DNA from: Candidatus Electrothrix aestuarii
Lineage (GTDB): Bacteria > Desulfobacterota > Desulfobulbia > Desulfobulbales > Desulfobulbaceae
Direction: 5' to 3'
Length of the DNA stretch: 64,000 nt
NCBI GenBank assembly: GCA_032595685.2
Contig: CP159373.1
Span: 4,193,821 to 4,257,820, forward strand
Numbering within the stretch: position 1 is the stretch's first letter; every line of letters starts with the position of its first letter. Below are positions 51,284 through 60,439 of this stretch, in pieces. Made by a program: the position numbers and the translations under genes. Below the pieces are notes generated by a model that was not told the origin of the DNA, did not search any database, and saw nothing but the letters and a program-made list of their open reading frames with translations.

Positions 51284-52550
51284 AATAACTTCCCGATTTC
51301 AAAAAACTGGCACGGCCTTATAATTCCATTTCGGCAGGAACTGGTCAAAAACGATAGGCATATTCTCCATAAACAACTCCGACGCCTTTTTGCCCGTTTC
51401 GTAGATTTTATCCACTATATTCACGTAGGTTTCTAAACCTTTTTTTGTTTTTGCCCTACTCTCAATCAAAGATTTCACTGTCTGTACACTATCCAGGACA
51501 ACACCGGATAACGCTCTGGTTATATGAGGGAAAACCCTGTGTTCTATGGGGTTATATTTTGAGCAATAGGCCGGATAATGGGCAATACGAATACTAAGAC
51601 CAAGCGTATTGGCTAATTTTTGCACAGCTTCCTTGAAAACATAATGTCTGCAACCATTTGAACCACCACCATCACAAAGAATTAACAATTTTCTAGCATC
51701 AGGGTACTCAATCTTTCCATAAGTCTCCCACCACAAAACCATACTGTCATAGAAAAACTCGGCGGTATCGCGAGACAACCCTATGTTAACACATGCTTTA
51801 TTTTTATTGATATCAAAAATGCCATGAGGTACGGATAAACCGGTTTGCAAGGAAGCAAAGCTATGATCATATACTTCAGGGGAACTTGTTGAATAGACTT
51901 CACCTTCTCGATACAAACTGCCAAACGGTTCCTTTTTCTTGCTGTCAACACTGACAACTGGTTCTCCTGCTTGGGTGTAGATATTACGTAGTCTCTCTAT
52001 ATTTATGAATTGTTCATCTCTGTTTTCAACATCTTTGATTGTCTTGCATTGGCTCATTTTACGCTTTTTAAAGCCATGAAACTTGAGTAAATCAGCAACA
52101 GTGGGAGAGCTAATAAAGATTTTTTTCTTCGCTAATTTTTCGACAATTTCGTGGTGGGTTAGATACGTCCAGCGAATGTCATCATTCATCGGGCATCCAG
52201 CGGTATGTTCTTTAATTATCGACAGAAAAACCTTGTGAATATTGGGATATTTCTCATCAATATACGAACGACCGCCTCCAGGCTTCCTGATATATTCATG
52301 ATTTAATGTTTTTTTAAAATCTCCTTGATTCCTTTAGAAATTGTTTTGGGATCAAGGGATAACAACTTTGAAATGTAGCTAATACCGCCGTGCCCCAACT
52401 TTAGAGCTTCGATTGCCGCATAGCGACGAAAATCTCGTTCATTAAGTGTTGCTGCAAATAGCTGCATGCCTTCCTCTACTTCTGATGTGTAATGTGCTGT
52501 TTTCATAATACAGGATATTTTACAGCAGTGGAGCAAATCGGGAAGTTATT
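51284..52550 (-). mobile_element. ISAzo13-like insertion sequence (1267 bp)
   Basis: 16-bp terminal inverted repeats AATAACTTCCCGATTT (51284-51299) and AAATCGGGAAGTTATT (52535-52550). The transposase stop codon overlaps the left repeat. Clear target duplications are hard to define because both sides are A/T runs. It sits only 134 bp from the IS4-like element. Confidence 0.88.
51299..52506 (-). CDS. ISAzo13-family transposase made from two frames (-1 shift)
   Basis: The first frame (52506-52303) gives the helix-turn-helix part (YAAIEALKLGHGGISYISKL, then LSLDPKTISKGIKEIL). The catalytic frame then runs to 51299 with EPVVSVDSKKKEPFG (Asp), KLLILCDGGGSNGCRHYVF (Asp) and HYPAYCSKYNPIEHRVF (Glu). 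They join by a -1 shift at TTA-AAA-AAA-CAT (A7 run), giving KKTLNHEYIRKPGGGRSYID, the usual ISAzo13 linker. A_AAA_AAA is a classic slippery heptamer, so this could be programmed frameshifting and not damage. Confidence 0.82.
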
Positions 52551-52591
52551 TTTTTTACATTCCATATGAATGTCCGTTCCATATAAACAAC

Positions 52592-52741
52592 ATGCATTGT
52601 CCGTTAAAAGAGGCGAGGCTGAAAGATCTTCATGGGAAAATAAAATGGCTTAGCGATTTGCCAGCCCCGACCAAAAAAACAATTTATCGATACCATATAA
52701 ATTGTTTTTCTGAGCATCAAGCACAAGCCTACGCCGCATAA
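52592..52741 (+). CDS. Possible small protein (49 residues)
   Basis: Frame MHCPLKEARLKDLHGKIKWL, then LPAPTKKTIYRYHINCFSEH, to a TAA at 52739. It has no clear ribosome site and no recognised family, but composition is protein-like. Low confidence. Confidence 0.3.
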   Translation: MHCPLKEARLKDLHGKIKWLSDLPAPTKKTIYRYHINCFSEHQAQAYAA

Positions 52742-52875
52742 TTTCTATGAGGTTATTCTTTTCTCGCCAACCCACCGGGGACGTGTGTTGCGCGTGCCCC
52801 GGTCATTTTTTGGCGCCAAAAAATAACGCTGTAATTTTATTAAAAAAGAGCAATTACATCCCATTAGACGTCACC

Positions 52876-53061
52876 ATGAATAGGACAGAAAAAGATTTTT
52901 GGAAATTTAATATAGATAGTCGCGAACGAAGAGAACTTCTTCTTGTGGCACTTTTACTCACTGTATCTATGTTTCTTTTAAATTCTTCATTTAATAGAAT
53001 AGCAGGCAAGGCAATTGCAAAAGCCACAGAAATCACCCTGCAAAAAGAACTAAAGGGATAA
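52876..53061 (+). CDS. Small single-span membrane protein
   Basis: 61 residues from ATG 52876; the frame is open to 52747 but the upstream part is not protein-like. Charged N-terminus (NRTEKDFWKFNIDSRERREL), one membrane helix (LLLVALLLTVSMFLL), then a helical tail. No family recognised. Confidence 0.45.
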   Translation: MNRTEKDFWKFNIDSRERRELLLVALLLTVSMFLLNSSFNRIAGKAIAKATEITLQKELKG

Positions 53062-53315
53062 AAAAACTGCGATTCATCTACACAATTCAAGCTCACTGTC
53101 TCAGTATCCCTACCAGTCAGGCTATCAGGCCCACTGCGCAGGACCATAGCATAATCCCCTCTTTCCCCTACAAAAATTCCGTCGTCATGCGTTAATAATT
53201 CCTCTCCTTGACCTTTCCTCCCTTTTCTGCTTTTCTTTATATAAATTTATCCTGTTTTGTATACGTCGTCGCTACCATTTCACACAATTTATTTTTCACA
53301 AGGTACCCTCTTACT

Positions 53316-53654
53316 ATGTCTGGAATAATCAAGTTGTTTTCAGCTTTGCTATTCGTTTGTCTCATTGTCTCTACAACCTATTCCTCATCTGTCGCTTCAA
53401 CGACCAATGAAAATACTCATAAGCCTACTCCCCAAAGGGTAACTTTTGCAGATTTCAAAGATATTCACAAAGGAATGTCTTACAATGAATTGATCCAGGT
53501 AGTTGGTCAGCCAACAAGATATTCGGGAGTTGGGACTGCACATGTTGCTTATGACTTTTCCGATGGGCGTACGGTGTGGATAGCTTTCCAGGAAAAGAAA
53601 ACCGTGTCGGCATTTATTGCTGTTAAGGGAAAAAAGACTGAAATCTTATTTTGA
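53316..53654 (+). CDS. Exported BamE/SmpA-like small protein
   Basis: 112 residues from ATG 53316 with a signal peptide (IIKLFSALLFVCLIVSTTYS). The mature part has the BamE-type helix-turn IHKGMSYNELIQVVGQPTRY, followed by strands (VAYDFSDGRTVWIAF). It resembles in fold the split BamE-like gene at 10711-12508. Periplasmic or envelope role, otherwise unknown. Confidence 0.6.
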   Translation: MSGIIKLFSALLFVCLIVSTTYSSSVASTTNENTHKPTPQRVTFADFKDIHKGMSYNELIQVVGQPTRYSGVGTAHVAYDFSDGRTVWIAFQEKKTVSAFIAVKGKKTEILF

Positions 53655-54107
53655 AAAATCAATAAGTTATTTCTTTATTCAAATCGTTCCCCCACCCTAC
53701 CCCTCCACAGGAGTTGGTTCCAGTCTTTTGGGTTTTTTCATGATTTTTCTTCTTGTCCTGCTGCATAGTTCCAGAATACTGTTGGATACCCCCTTCCCCT
53801 TTTGAACCAATAGGAAAAAATGAGCTATCCTTGATTCATACAACCTTATCTACAGAACCCAAATATATGGGGGAGATGACACCCATAATTCGACCTTTTC
53901 AGGCAGCCTTGCCTTGGTTGCCCAATTGAATGCCTCAGGAACCATGAACGACTGCGCAGCCGGGGCTAGTCCATGCGGACTGTCCTCTCGCCAACACTTA
54001 GCAGGGTGACCATCAAAAAATGGGCTCAAAAAGAACAGACAGAAGAAATATAAAATGAAAGAGAAGAGAGTGAAGCCCGGCATCAACCACCGGGCCCAAA
54101 AGAATTC
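53655..54107. other. Gene-poor stretch with a hairpin next to the selenoprotein gene
   Basis: No convincing gene; a minus-strand frame at 53850-54086 lacks a ribosome site and family signal. A GCCCGG/CCGGGC stem (54075-54095) lies 12 bases beyond the selW-like stop and may end its transcript, although no T tract follows. Confidence 0.4.
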
Positions 54108-54323
54108 TTAGAGAATCAGTCCAACAATCTCCCCTTCATCGGGAAAACGACCTGTTTCATGCTTGGAGTAGATTTGCTTGCCATCAACACAGACAGTAAA
54201 CACGCCACCAGAGCCCGGAATAAGCTCAACCTCTGCGCCGAATTCCTTCTTTAACTCGTCCTCCAAACTGGAGGCTCTTGGCTTGTAGTTTCACGCCGTG
54301 CAGTATTCAATAGTGACTTTCAT
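54108..54323 (-). CDS. SelW/Rdx-family selenoprotein (UGA = selenocysteine)
   Basis: 71 residues if the in-frame TGA at 54293-54291 is read as selenocysteine: MKVTIEYCTA-U-NYKPRASS, then EVELIPGSGG, FTVCVDGKQIYSKHETGRFP and a TAA stop. The CxxU redox motif (Cys8, Sec11) at the end of the first strand and the GSGGVF turn are those of the thioredoxin-like SelW/Rdx family. A good ribosome site (AAGGAG) precedes the ATG. A 6-bp hairpin starts 16 bases after the TGA. Standard gene finding sees only two fragments here. Likely a thiol redox protein in the cytosol. It precedes, on the other side of a 176-bp gap, the stop of mutY on the same strand. Confidence 0.9.
54260..54293 (-). promoter_or_regulatory. 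Bacterial SECIS element
   Basis: Minus strand: TGA, 16 bases, then CCTCCA-GTT-TGGAGG (54274-54260), a perfect 6-bp stem with a GTT loop. Bacterial SECIS hairpins lie in the coding region just downstream of the UGA with a GU-containing loop that binds SelB, which matches. Confidence 0.75.
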
Positions 54324-54499
54324 ACGTTTCTCCTTGGAAGTAAAAAAACAGGCAGAGCGTGCCCGTCAAAAGAAAAAATAGCCCCTCTCTCATAATGCAT
54401 TGTGGTATGAAAATGGGCTACCTCTCTTATTTTTTACTCAAGGCCGGGAAGATGCGCAAGCGATTTACTCAATCGATGTCAGGGAGAAAAGGAAAGGAT

Positions 54500-55576
54500 T
54501 CAGCGAAGTTTTTCAATCAGCTGACGATGTCCTGAGGGAAAGGCAAAGTGGCTCAGCTCCTTGAGCGTAACCCATTTGTACTGACTCGCCGCATGCAACA
54601 CCGGCTCGGTTACTTGCTGATCTGCCAAAGTGCAGAAGAAGGCATCCAGGGTAACACGATATTTTGTGTAATGGTGGACCGCTGTAGCAAAGGGGCGTAC
54701 CTCGCTTACCTGAAACTCTGTTTCCTCAAGGATCTCACGCACAGCAGCCTGCTCTGAATTCTCTCCCTCCTTGAGTCGTCCACCAGGGAATTCCCACAAA
54801 CCGCCCCAGACATCCTTTTCCATACGCTGCTGAATAAAAAAGCGATCCCCCTGCCGGATAATGCCGCAAGCCATGAAGATATCAATGCGCTGTTCCTTTT
54901 TCCCCGGCACAGGGCGAAGGTCAACGATATCTTTCAGGTAAGCCTGACAGTGCTGCTGAAGCGGGCAAGTGGTACAGGATGGTTTCTTGGGTGTGCAGTT
55001 CAGGGCACCGAATTCCATCAGGGCCTGATTGAAATTTCTGGCATCATCCTGATGAAGCAGTTCGCTACAGCGTTGCAGCAATATTTTGCGGGTTGCAGCC
55101 TGTTTAACCGGCTGATCAATATCGTCAAGCCGACAGAGAACCCGCTCCACATTGGCATCAATGAGAGGAACAGCCTGATTAAAGGCGATGGAGAGAATGG
55201 CAGCAGCCGTATACGGCCCAATGCCGGGCAGGGCCAGCAGCTCAGCCTCTGTCTTTGGGAGTTCTCCCCCGTATTCCTGGACCAAGATTTCAGCGGTTTT
55301 ACGAATATTACGCACCCGGCTATAATAACCCAGCCCTTCCCAGACCTTGATCACCTCCTGCTCTGAAGCCGCTGCCAGGCTTGGGATATCAGGAAACAGA
55401 CTTATCCAATTTTGAAAATAGCTGACAACCCGTTCCATCTGGGTTTGTTGGCCCATGATTTCGGAGATCCAGACATGGTATGGACGGTATTCCTTGCGCC
55501 AAGGCAGGGGGCGTTGATTTGCCCTAAACCATGCAAGAATCCCTTGAGTGATGTCGGTGGCAGGTGCGTTGGTCAT
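54500..55576 (-). CDS. mutY: A/G-specific adenine DNA glycosylase MutY
   Basis: 358 residues from ATG 55576, which overlaps the upstream stop (ATGA); the longer frame to 55633 is rejected. Removes adenine opposite 8-oxoguanine. Catalytic Glu is in VWISEIMGQQTQMERV; the helix-hairpin-helix LPGIGPYTAAAIL leads to the catalytic Asp in VPLIDANVERVL; the [4Fe-4S] loop is CTPKKPSCTTCPLQQHC. The C-terminal Nudix-like domain that reads 8-oxoG is present (LWEFPGGRLKEGE, then REILEET), with an apparently intact Nudix box. Confidence 0.95.
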   Translation of the reverse strand: MTNAPATDITQGILAWFRANQRPLPWRKEYRPYHVWISEIMGQQTQMERVVSYFQNWISLFPDIPSLAAASEQEVIKVWEGLGYYSRVRNIRKTAEILVQEYGGELPKTEAELLALPGIGPYTAAAILSIAFNQAVPLIDANVERVLCRLDDIDQPVKQAATRKILLQRCSELLHQDDARNFNQALMEFGALNCTPKKPSCTTCPLQQHCQAYLKDIVDLRPVPGKKEQRIDIFMACGIIRQGDRFFIQQRMEKDVWGGLWEFPGGRLKEGENSEQAAVREILEETEFQVSEVRPFATAVHHYTKYRVTLDAFFCTLADQQVTEPVLHAASQYKWVTLKELSHFAFPSGHRQLIEKLR

Positions 55577-56004
55577 ATTGTTTTTTCTGAAGAAAATATC
55601 AGCTCCTTTTTTCCACCCTTGCGACGAATCCAATTCAAGGAACGCTGAATTTTGAGATTGGCTATGATTCTCTCATTTAAACGATGCTTTCCTGGAAAAT
55701 CCATCAGAGAAAAACCGATTACCATCGTGAGTATCCCCTGGCCGGGAAGAACAAGCATGATGATCCCGGCGAGCAAAAGGAACAAGCCCATGCTGTTACG
55801 GAAGAGAAAGGTGATAACCGCAAGTACCGGATGGCGTTGATACCGCGCATCCACCTCCTGACGGTGGCGAATAAAATAATCCGACCGCATGCGCAGGACC
55901 AACCAGGGGAGGATTATCAGGCTGCCGAAAAAAGTCAGCACAGAGATAAGGCCCAGGATTTGCAGCATCTCTGTCAGGGGAAGAGAGGTCAGCTCGGCGA
56001 TCAT
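55573..56004 (-). CDS. PGPGW-type small membrane protein
   Basis: 143 residues with about three hydrophobic segments (about 15-38, 62-80 and 80-100). The core LLLAGIIMLVLPGQGILTMV, then GFSLMDFPGKHRL, resembles the PGPGW family of membrane proteins of unknown function. It is coupled by 4-bp overlaps to prmA upstream (56001-56004) and mutY downstream (55573-55576). Confidence 0.7.
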   Translation of the reverse strand: MIAELTSLPLTEMLQILGLISVLTFFGSLIILPWLVLRMRSDYFIRHRQEVDARYQRHPVLAVITFLFRNSMGLFLLLAGIIMLVLPGQGILTMVIGFSLMDFPGKHRLNERIIANLKIQRSLNWIRRKGGKKELIFSSEKTI

Positions 56005-56879
56005 TCCGTACGTAAAAGCATTGCCTGCTCATCTTGGTTGGAGCAGTTTTTCTCCGCATATTGGAGTAACCATAAGCGCCACTGCTCTGCATTCCCCCGG
56101 TGTAACATCCGCACTCTGTCTGCTGGCAGGGCAGCAAGGAGGTCAGGTTCCATTCCAGGAATAAAGCCGGAAATCATGTAGAGCCCCGGATGCCAGAAGC
56201 CCTGATCGCTAAAGAGATGAATCAGAAGCCCCTTGTAGAGATTGGTAATCACCAAATCATAGTTCATATCCGGTAATCCCTGCATCAAATCAAATTGCCC
56301 GACTGTGACAATGTCTGTGCAATTATTGCGTTCCACATTGGCTTGAGCAACGTCTACGGCCAAGGGATTATTATCCAGGGCTGTAACTCGCTTCACCCCA
56401 AGCTTGGCCGCAGCAATGGCAAGGAGTCCTGTTCCCGTGCCCAAATCCAGGACTGAATCGATTTTCATCCCGGACTCCAGCAGAAGCTCCAGGGTTTCCA
56501 AGCAAAGGCGGGTGGTGGCATGAAAACCTGAGCCGAAAATAACGCTGGGATCCAGGAGGATATCGGTGTGCTCTTTGTCCTGCGCATCGGCCTGCTCCCA
56601 GACCGGGCGAACCAGCAGTGTTTTGGTGGAAAAAGAGGTAATTTTTACCCCTGCCTCCCAATCTTGATAATTAAGATCTGCCTGATAAACGATGGAGGCC
56701 CCTGTCTCCTCACAAAGTGTCTGGATGAACGTCTCCCTGGGCTGATGAAAAAAAAGGATAGCGGTATCACCCTCAATCCAGATACCGATCAGATCGGGGT
56801 CCGTGACCGGAGGGAGCGTCTTTTTATCCAGATAATAAACATAAAGGTGTTTATATTCTGTGTATGGTGGTCTGAGCAT
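56001..56879 (-). CDS. prmA: Ribosomal protein L11 methyltransferase-like protein
   Basis: 292 residues. SAM-dependent class I methyltransferase with the PrmA order: DPSVIFGSGFHATTRLCLE, then motif I VLDLGTGTGLLAIAAAKLG, VTALDNNPLAVDVAQANVERN, and the motif IV region YDLVITNLYKGLL. PrmA normally has ANILA at the last site and DPGLAFGTGTHPTT at the first, so this is a divergent member, but length and layout fit. PrmA trimethylates L11. First gene of the prmA / membrane protein / mutY operon. Confidence 0.85.
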   Translation of the reverse strand: MLRPPYTEYKHLYVYYLDKKTLPPVTDPDLIGIWIEGDTAILFFHQPRETFIQTLCEETGASIVYQADLNYQDWEAGVKITSFSTKTLLVRPVWEQADAQDKEHTDILLDPSVIFGSGFHATTRLCLETLELLLESGMKIDSVLDLGTGTGLLAIAAAKLGVKRVTALDNNPLAVDVAQANVERNNCTDIVTVGQFDLMQGLPDMNYDLVITNLYKGLLIHLFSDQGFWHPGLYMISGFIPGMEPDLLAALPADRVRMLHRGNAEQWRLWLLQYAEKNCSNQDEQAMLLRTE

Positions 56880-57126
56880 TCTCTTTCTTCTTCCTCTTTC
56901 GCTCTTCTTCTTTGTTGGAGAAGGATTTTTTGTCAGATTCTCTACAAAATAATGTCGCAGACATTACTACAGCATCCTGGAAAAATCACAGACTTTCTGA
57001 AATTATCCCGTGCATAATATTGTCAACATGTTAAATTGATATAGAAAAGAATGAACAACTTATCCTAACAGCAAGAGGAAGTTTCCCTACAAATAAAACC
57101 AGTTCCCGAGACCATCCTATTTTTTC

Positions 57127-57894
57127 ATGCCCGAATTCCTCCACAGCTTTAATTTTCCCCGTTCGATCCGCTGGCAGGATCTTGTCGATATTCTCATTGT
57201 CTCCTTTATTATCTACAGGACAATACTTCTGATTCGAGGCACCCGGGCCGTCCAGATGCTGGCTGGAATTTTGGTGGTCAGTTTTGTTTATTTTGTCTCC
57301 ATTCAGATGGATCTGCTCACCCTGCAGCTTCTGCTTCGCTACCTTCTCAGCTCCATTCTCCTGATCCTTGTGGTTATCTTTCAGGATGATATTCGCAGGG
57401 TGCTCGCGGAAATGGGCCGAACCCCTTTTCTAAAAACACAGAAAATGGCAGCTCATGAACTGACAGAAATTATTTCTGCTGCCGTATATATGGCTCGTCG
57501 ACGCATAGGAGCCTTGATGATCATTGAGCGAAAAACCGGACTGGCTGAGTATGTCGAAACAGGCTTTGTTCTTGACGCTAAATTACTGCAAGAACTCCTG
57601 GTGGCCCTTTTCTTCCCCATGTCGCCCATGCATGATGGCGCCGTGGTCATCAAAAAAGGTCGAATTCATTCCGCAGCCTGTCTGTTACCCTTATCCAAAA
57701 ATCCTGATATTGATAAACGCTATGGGACACGGCACAGGGCAGCTTTGGGGCTTTCTGAAGAAACCGATGCTGTGATCATCGTTGTTTCTGAGGAGACCCA
57801 GGAGATATCCATTGTGCAGAGAGGCAATATTACACCTATGCGGGATGAAATTAAGTTAGAGGCACTTTTGAAAAAGATACTGCTTGAGGGTTAA
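57127..57894 (+). CDS. cdaA: Diadenylate cyclase CdaA
   Basis: 255 residues. Makes c-di-AMP from two ATP. Three N-terminal membrane helices (about 18-90) precede the DAC domain with both signature motifs, MHDGAVVI (DGA) and GTRHRAALG (RHR). Length and order match CdaA. It is followed after 41 bp by cdaR and then glmM, the standard regulatory module in which CdaR and GlmM modulate cyclase activity. Confidence 0.95.
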   Translation: MPEFLHSFNFPRSIRWQDLVDILIVSFIIYRTILLIRGTRAVQMLAGILVVSFVYFVSIQMDLLTLQLLLRYLLSSILLILVVIFQDDIRRVLAEMGRTPFLKTQKMAAHELTEIISAAVYMARRRIGALMIIERKTGLAEYVETGFVLDAKLLQELLVALFFPMSPMHDGAVVIKKGRIHSAACLLPLSKNPDIDKRYGTRHRAALGLSEETDAVIIVVSEETQEISIVQRGNITPMRDEIKLEALLKKILLEG

Positions 57895-57935
57895 TAACCA
57901 GCGGAAAAAGATATAATAACAGGATCCTCCCCTAG

Positions 57936-58910
57936 ATGGCTAAACTCGTACGCAATTGGACAAAAAATATAAATTATAAAGACCTTCTCCTGAAGCTGCT
58001 TTCTCTGGCTCTCGGCATACTGGTCTGGTTCCTTGCTGTGGGAACTGACCAGATGGATGTAAATTTGAATGTGCCTATAGAGGTCCTTAACCTCCCGAAG
58101 AATCTCATTATTTACAATCAGTATCAAAAGGAAGTTTCTGTTGTTCTCCGTGGTCCACGAGGGATTATCCAGGAGGTACGTAATCGTCCTCCTTCCCTAT
58201 CCCTTGACCTCTCCGGGGTAAAGCCTGACACCATTGTCCTCAACACTGAGAATCTCAACTTTCCCCTGCCCAGCGGTATCTCAATCTTAAGGATGCAACC
58301 GGCCAGTATAACTCTGTCCGTTGACGAGCTGGTTGAGCAGCAAATCCCTATTACTGCCGTGACAGAAGGCAGTGTGGATGAGGGCTTTCTCTTAAAAGAG
58401 GTTAGTCTCAATCCTGATAAAATCCTTGTTTCCGGGCCAGCAAGCCTTATCAGCCAGACCCAAAGCCTGAAAACCTATGTAATTAATCTCAGTGGACTGA
58501 ATCACTCCGCTACCCTGCCAGTCCATCTTGACCTTTCTCCCGAATTTATGGAACTAATCGGCGAGACAACCGTTGTTGCCAAATTGGTCGTAGGAGATAA
58601 ATTTATAAAAAAGAAAATCCGTCATATCCCAATAAATATCCGTGAAAGTGAGCAGGAGGTTCGGGTCAGTCCCAATGCGATCACGGTGATTGCTGATATC
58701 CCTGAAAAACTGATCAGTGAAACACCGGTGCTTTCCATGCTCTTCCGCGCCTCAGTCAATGCCGGACCTGGAGAATTCCCCCGTACCGTACCGATTACGG
58801 TCACAGGGGTCACAGTACCGAACCATGATCCTATTCAGATAATTTCTCATACCCCTACTGAGGTGAAAGTTTCCCTTGTAGAAAAAAAAGAATCAGCAGA
58901 AAATAAATAA
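57936..58910 (+). CDS. cdaR: CdaR, YbbR-domain regulator of CdaA
   Basis: 324 residues. One N-terminal membrane helix (LLSLALGILVWFLAVGTD) with the rest outside the cytoplasm, made of about three YbbR repeats (LSLDLSGVKPDT; YVINLSGLN and related segments). CdaR binds CdaA and tunes its activity. Between cdaA and glmM as expected. Confidence 0.92.
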   Translation: MAKLVRNWTKNINYKDLLLKLLSLALGILVWFLAVGTDQMDVNLNVPIEVLNLPKNLIIYNQYQKEVSVVLRGPRGIIQEVRNRPPSLSLDLSGVKPDTIVLNTENLNFPLPSGISILRMQPASITLSVDELVEQQIPITAVTEGSVDEGFLLKEVSLNPDKILVSGPASLISQTQSLKTYVINLSGLNHSATLPVHLDLSPEFMELIGETTVVAKLVVGDKFIKKKIRHIPINIRESEQEVRVSPNAITVIADIPEKLISETPVLSMLFRASVNAGPGEFPRTVPITVTGVTVPNHDPIQIISHTPTEVKVSLVEKKESAENK

Positions 58911-58970
58911 TCCACTCCCAGAGGGGATGATTTTTTCTGACGAAATAAAAGTTATACACGAGACATCATT

Positions 58971-60323
58971 ATGCGACAACTCTTTGGCACTGACGGCGTG
59001 CGCGGGGTAGCCAATACCTACCCCATGACTACAGAAATAGCTATGCAGCTGGGCAGGGCGATTGCCTTTATCGTAAAAAACAATACCAAGCGGCATCATA
59101 TCGTTGTTGGCAAAGACACAAGAGTTTCCGGCTATATGATTGAGAACGCTCTGGCTGCGGGGATTTGCTCTATGGGGGTTGATGTGCAGCTACTGGGCCC
59201 CCTGCCCACCCCAGGCATCGCCTTTATCACTACCTCCATGCGGGCGGATGCAGGCGTGGTGATTTCTGCCTCCCATAATCCTTTTCAGGATAACGGAATT
59301 AAAATTTTCTCCCGGGATGGCTTCAAGCTGCCTGATGAAACAGAGCTGGATATTGAAGACCTGATTTTCTCCCAAAAGATGGCAGCTCTTCGACCTGTAG
59401 CCGATGAAGTGGGCAAGGCTGCCCGCATTGACGATGCACGGGGCCGTTATATAGTTTTTCTCAAACATACCTTTCCTGACCAATACACCCTGGATGATTT
59501 CCATATTGTTCTGGATTGTGCGCACGGTGCTACCTACAAGGTGGCTCCCTATGTCTTTGCTGAGCTCGGCGCCAAGGTGACCTGCATCGGTGTTGAACCT
59601 GACGGAAAAAATATCAACCATAATTGCGGGGCACTTCATCCTGAGGTCATGGCGGAAAAAGTCAAACAGCTTGGCGCGGATATCGGCTTGGCCTTGGATG
59701 GTGACGGAGACCGCCTCATCGTCTGTGATGAAAAAGGAGCCATTGTTGATGGCGACCATATCATGGCCATATGCGCTTCGGATCTGATCAGCCGCAGGAA
59801 ATTAAAAAAGAAGACCTTGGTCGCCACTGTGATGAGCAATATGGGACTGGAAAAGGTCATGACTGAGCTGGGTGGGCAATTGATCCGGGCCAATGTAGGG
59901 GATCGCTACGTGGTGGAAACCATGCGAGCCAAGGGATATAATTTTGGCGGAGAGCAATCCGGCCATCTGGTTTTTCTTGATCATAATACGACGGGCGATG
60001 GCATCCTTGCTGCCCTCCAATTACTGGCTATTATGATTAAGAAGCGGAAGCCCTTATCTGAGCTGGCAGATATTATGACCTCTTACCCCCAGGTCCTGGA
60101 GAATGTACGCATGTCCAGCAAGATTGCACCGGAACAGATCCAGGGATTTCCCGAGGCCTTACAGGCCGCTGAGGAGCAGCTCGGTCAGCGGGGACGCATT
60201 TTGGTACGACCTTCTGGCACTGAACCAGTTATCCGAGTTATGGTAGAAGGAGAAGATGAAAAAGAAATATCCAATATTGCATTGGAGCTCTGTGACCTTG
60301 TTCGGCGTGCTGACCGAGTATGA
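58971..60323 (+). CDS. glmM: Phosphoglucosamine mutase
   Basis: 450 residues. Interconverts glucosamine-6-P and glucosamine-1-P for UDP-GlcNAc synthesis. Motifs: FGTDGVRG at the start, the phosphoserine loop [14 protein letters not shown] (Ser about 102), the Mg2+ loop LDGDGDRL (about 241-247), sugar loop GGEQSGH and phosphate site [16 protein letters not shown]. Its pairing with cdaA/cdaR links cell-wall precursor supply to c-di-AMP. Confidence 0.96.
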   Translation: MRQLFGTDGVRGVANTYPMTTEIAMQLGRAIAFIVKNNTKRHHIVVGKDTRVSGYMIENALAAGICSMGVDVQLLGPLPTPGIAFITTSMRADAGVVISASHNPFQDNGIKIFSRDGFKLPDETELDIEDLIFSQKMAALRPVADEVGKAARIDDARGRYIVFLKHTFPDQYTLDDFHIVLDCAHGATYKVAPYVFAELGAKVTCIGVEPDGKNINHNCGALHPEVMAEKVKQLGADIGLALDGDGDRLIVCDEKGAIVDGDHIMAICASDLISRRKLKKKTLVATVMSNMGLEKVMTELGGQLIRANVGDRYVVETMRAKGYNFGGEQSGHLVFLDHNTTGDGILAALQLLAIMIKKRKPLSELADIMTSYPQVLENVRMSSKIAPEQIQGFPEALQAAEEQLGQRGRILVRPSGTEPVIRVMVEGEDEKEISNIALELCDLVRRADRV

Positions 60324-60439
60324 GGGCGTAAAAAAGAGTGCTGGAACGGAAGGTGCGTCGGTTGCAGCAAGCTGTTCATTCACAAAGGAAAGTAGGAAAA
60401 TCAATCCTTAGACAATCCGTATAACAGGAGGACACCATC

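Noticed and set aside
53850-54086. 78-codon minus-strand frame
   Set aside because: Starts with a hydrophobic stretch but lacks a ribosome site, and I recognise no family; it may be a fragment but cannot be supported.
54291-54293. TGA as a nonsense mutation in a SelW gene
   Set aside because: Position in CxxU, intact downstream coding and a SECIS-like hairpin 16 bases on all favour selenocysteine.
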